The notes below the pieces were generated by a model. It was not told where the DNA came from. It saw only the letters and a list, made by a program, of their open reading frames with translations, and ran no database searches. DNA of 64,000 nt from Methylococcus mesophilus (GTDB taxonomy: Bacteria; Pseudomonadota; Gammaproteobacteria; Methylococcales; Methylococcaceae). The translations under genes were made by a program, and so were the position numbers. Shown here in pieces: positions 61,828-64,000 of the stretch. Position 1 is the first letter of the stretch. The number at the start of each line of letters is the position of its first letter. The DNA is taken from NCBI RefSeq assembly GCF_026247885.1, contig NZ_CP110921.1:2041001-2105000 (forward strand), written 5' to 3'.

Positions 61828-64000
61828 CAGGACTTGCTTCCCGCCTTGCCGGTAAACGCCAGAGATGCGACGGGGCGCTTCAGGCGCAACAAGACGTAGC
61901 CCGCCGCGCCGCCGGAGCCGGCCTTGAAGGCGACGATCCGTTCGCGCGGCAGCATGCGCCAGCTCCGTCCATCCTCGGAATACGCGACCTTGACGCCTTT
62001 GATCCGGGTCGCGGCGCCCGAATACGGCAGTTTGACCCAGCCGTTGCCGCTGCCGAAATTTTTCACCGCGCTGCCGCCGCCCCGGGTCAAACTCAGGCTG
62101 TAGACGTCCGACGCGAGGGCGCCCCCGCCCAGCTTGCCGATCTTGCGGCGCTCGGCGGCAGTGGCCTCCTTGCTGCTCAGTTCCGCCCGGACGCCGTCCA
62201 GCAGCAGCTGGTTCAGCGACGCACCGGGAATGAACAACGCCGCCCCCTGGACGGAGGCATGTCCGACCTTGGCGGAAAAAGTCAGCGACAGGTTGCTGTC
62301 CCACTGCGCCGTGAGCTTGCCGGCGGCGTCCTCGTCCAGCGAAGCCAGCGTCACGGCCTCGGCGGCCGGCAGTTTTCTCAGCGGACCGCCGACGGCGCGG
62401 CTCGTGGCGGCCTTGAGGACCGACATATCCGGCGCCTTGTCGGTGGCCTCGAGCACCTCCGCGACGGTTTCGGTGATCCTGCCGTCGGACTGCACCTTGT
62501 GATAGCCGGATGCCAGCTCCACCACGCCTTCGTCGACGAGGCGGGAATCCGGGATCCTCGCGACCTCAATGACCCGATTGGCGCCCATCAGGCCGTTGGC
62601 CGCGACCGCGCCGTTGATCGAGCCGTCCGCCCGGCGGGTATGGCACTCCTCGCAGGCGACCGCCTGTTCCGCCGGCCGGGTCTGGTGGGTGAAGAGGTAC
62701 TCGTTGCTCTCGGCATAGACGAAGCGCACGTCGGCGCTTGCGTAGCCTTTACCCTTGAGCAGGCCGTCGTAGGCCTGTTTGAGCGCCTTGAAGTCGTTGT
62801 AGGTGGACGGCAGATCGAACTGGCCGCCGGTGATGGTGACCGATCCGGTTTCCTGCCCGCCGGCCGGGTCGACGATGGCCGCCTGTCCATCGTTCTTCTG
62901 GCGGAACACGGACTGCCTTTCGTAGCGGTACAGCACCCGCCCGCTGCTGCGGTCCTGGACGAAGAACCTGGCGTTCGGTACGTAGGGAATGACCCGCAGC
63001 GCCCCGTCCGCACGCGCCCGGTAGCGGTAGTGCATGGGCAGGGTCTTGCCGTTGTAAACCGCCTTGTGGTTGTGGCAGGCCTGACAGGCAAGGTCGTCGA
63101 AATGCACCTGCACCACCCGGTTGTACGAGTTCGTGGCATATCCGCGCATGAAACCCGAGGACTTCCAGCGCTCACGGTGGGCGTCCAGCAGCGTGGGCTG
63201 GCCCGACGGCAGGGCCGGCGCCTTGGCAGTGCTGTGGCAATACTCGCAGTCGGCCGGACCGGGCTGAAAATCGAGGTCGTTGCGGATATCGGCGTCGCCG
63301 TTGCCCTTGGGGAAATCGTGGTCGGCGTCGAGGTCGATGTTGGCGTAGGCCGGCTTGTAGTACTGCTTGGCATGGCAGGCGTTGCAGTTGTCGATGATCC
63401 GGGTCTCGCCGGTGTCGTCGGTCCAGCTCTTGCCCTTGTGGACGTCGTCCTTGTAGTCGTCGACGGGCTTGCCGTCCTCGCCGAGGGTCTCCTTCGCCTC
63501 ATCGCCGAAGCCGTAGAAGCCGCGCCGGCTGCTCTTCGCCTTGGCATTGATGCGGTTGATGCCGGCTCCCGCCAGATGGCACAGCATGCAGTTGTCGCTG
63601 CTGGGAAAGCGGCGCATGGGGATCTGAACCTTGCTGCTATCGTCGAAGGCGTCCCGGTTCCAGTGCAATACGGGTTCGCCCGAGTCGCCCAGCACCAGGT
63701 CGTAATCCGGTTTGGCGGTTCCCGGCTTGACCGTCCGCTCCACGGTCAGCAGCTGAGCCCCTCCGGCCAGATCGGGGCGGACGTCGAGAAACTCCAACAT
63801 CGCCGAGTTCGCATGGCGGAAAAAGCCTTGGGCCACGAACTTGCCGTCCTGCAGCAGGCCCCAGTGATCCTGGGCGCCGGCCGTCCCGTCGCCGTTGCCG
63901 CCGAGCCCGCTGGCGGGAAACTTTTTCAACAGCGAGAAATCGGCATGACAGGTCATGCAGTCGGCCTCGCGCACGCCGCTCTTCTTCCAGTCCCACGGGA
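61827..64000 (-). CDS. Multihaem cytochrome c with C-terminal beta-domain (5' end beyond window)
   Basis: The frame is open to the right edge, so signal peptide and start are missing; at least 723 codons are visible. Six haem sites seen: CMTCH, CMLCH, CNACH, CEYCH, CQACH, CEECH. The C-terminal ~200 residues lack haem and look like a beta-sandwich (NWVKLPYSG-type, KVAYSEDGRSWRMLP). Upstream haems may be lost. It is the first visible gene of the operon and directly precedes the barrel, a position compatible with an extracellular or periplasmic electron partner. Confidence 0.85.
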   Translation of the reverse strand, partial: PWDWKKSGVREADCMTCHADFSLLKKFPASGLGGNGDGTAGAQDHWGLLQDGKFVAQGFFRHANSAMLEFLDVRPDLAGGAQLLTVERTVKPGTAKPDYDLVLGDSGEPVLHWNRDAFDDSSKVQIPMRRFPSSDNCMLCHLAGAGINRINAKAKSSRRGFYGFGDEAKETLGEDGKPVDDYKDDVHKGKSWTDDTGETRIIDNCNACHAKQYYKPAYANIDLDADHDFPKGNGDADIRNDLDFQPGPADCEYCHSTAKAPALPSGQPTLLDAHRERWKSSGFMRGYATNSYNRVVQVHFDDLACQACHNHKAVYNGKTLPMHYRYRARADGALRVIPYVPNARFFVQDRSSGRVLYRYERQSVFRQKNDGQAAIVDPAGGQETGSVTITGGQFDLPSTYNDFKALKQAYDGLLKGKGYASADVRFVYAESNEYLFTHQTRPAEQAVACEECHTRRADGSINGAVAANGLMGANRVIEVARIPDSRLVDEGVVELASGYHKVQSDGRITETVAEVLEATDKAPDMSVLKAATSRAVGGPLRKLPAAEAVTLASLDEDAAGKLTAQWDSNLSLTFSAKVGHASVQGAALFIPGASLNQLLLDGVRAELSSKEATAAERRKIGKLGGGALASDVYSLSLTRGGGSAVKNFGSGNGWVKLPYSGAATRIKGVKVAYSEDGRSWRMLPRERIVAFKAGSGGAAGYVLLRLKRPVASLAFTGKAGSKS

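Noticed and set aside
61827-62304. N-terminal extension of the outer-membrane barrel gene
   Set aside because: The extension overlaps the upstream cytochrome in another frame and is Arg/Gly-rich; the ATG at 61827 overlaps the upstream stop and precedes a signal-like region.

Overview
The window reads as a high-GC gammaproteobacterial chromosome, most like a Methylococcus-type methanotroph. This is inferred from the gene content: surface c-type cytochromes, a SACCP/CorB-like dihaem peroxidase next to paired small secreted proteins, a copper-type TonB receptor, and a very large investment in multihaem cytochromes. No methane monooxygenase or rRNA gene is present, so the assignment is an inference. 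I see no tRNA, rRNA or CRISPR array.

Layout. 1-2876: 3'-truncated FG-GAP repeat surface protein (- strand). 3279-7151: MoxR ATPase, DUF58 protein and TgpA-like transglutaminase (+). 7143-10007: cobU-cobT-cobC-cobS, a tightly overlapped nucleotide-loop operon (-). 10187-18160: two c-di-GMP proteins, a ferredoxin, small secreted proteins, a porin and two lipoproteins. 18192-27209: six same-strand genes (P2A-type ATPase, divergent MetK homologue, degenerate P1B-type ATPase, Cache-HAMP protein, ParA-like ATPase, small winged-helix candidate) that look like one transcription unit. 27448-30162: a 5'-nucleotidase-family enzyme and a sigma-54 activator. 30429-34433: a -24/-12 promoter, two paralogous secreted proteins and a dihaem peroxidase. 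34501-35134: a broken REP-associated transposase between inverted REPs. 35165-39292: ExbD-ExbB-TonB and an OprC/NosA-like copper receptor. 39638-49109: a parvulin-type lipoprotein, a 51-residue membrane protein and two paralogous nine-haem surface-type cytochromes, each with its own terminator and a sigma-54-like promoter. 49481-64000: a ten-gene electron-transfer cluster still open at the right edge.

How the parts fit. The right third carries about 72 haem-c attachment motifs in roughly 32 kb. The last cluster contains a cytosolic flavoprotein reductase fused through one membrane helix to a multihaem domain, a NosR/NapH-type membrane iron-sulphur protein, several periplasmic-type multihaem cytochromes, an outer-membrane beta-barrel, a beta-propeller/14-haem fusion and a thioredoxin for cytochrome maturation. 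Together these can be read as a complete route for moving electrons from NADPH across the inner membrane, periplasm and outer membrane. The sigma-54 activator, its candidate promoters and the copper receptor suggest that the neighbouring surface proteins are controlled by metal, probably copper, supply.

Recombination shows as an 813-bp apparently identical block shared by the two nine-haem genes, three copies of a palindromic dispersed element (one read in frame inside the FG-GAP gene), and the decayed REP transposase.
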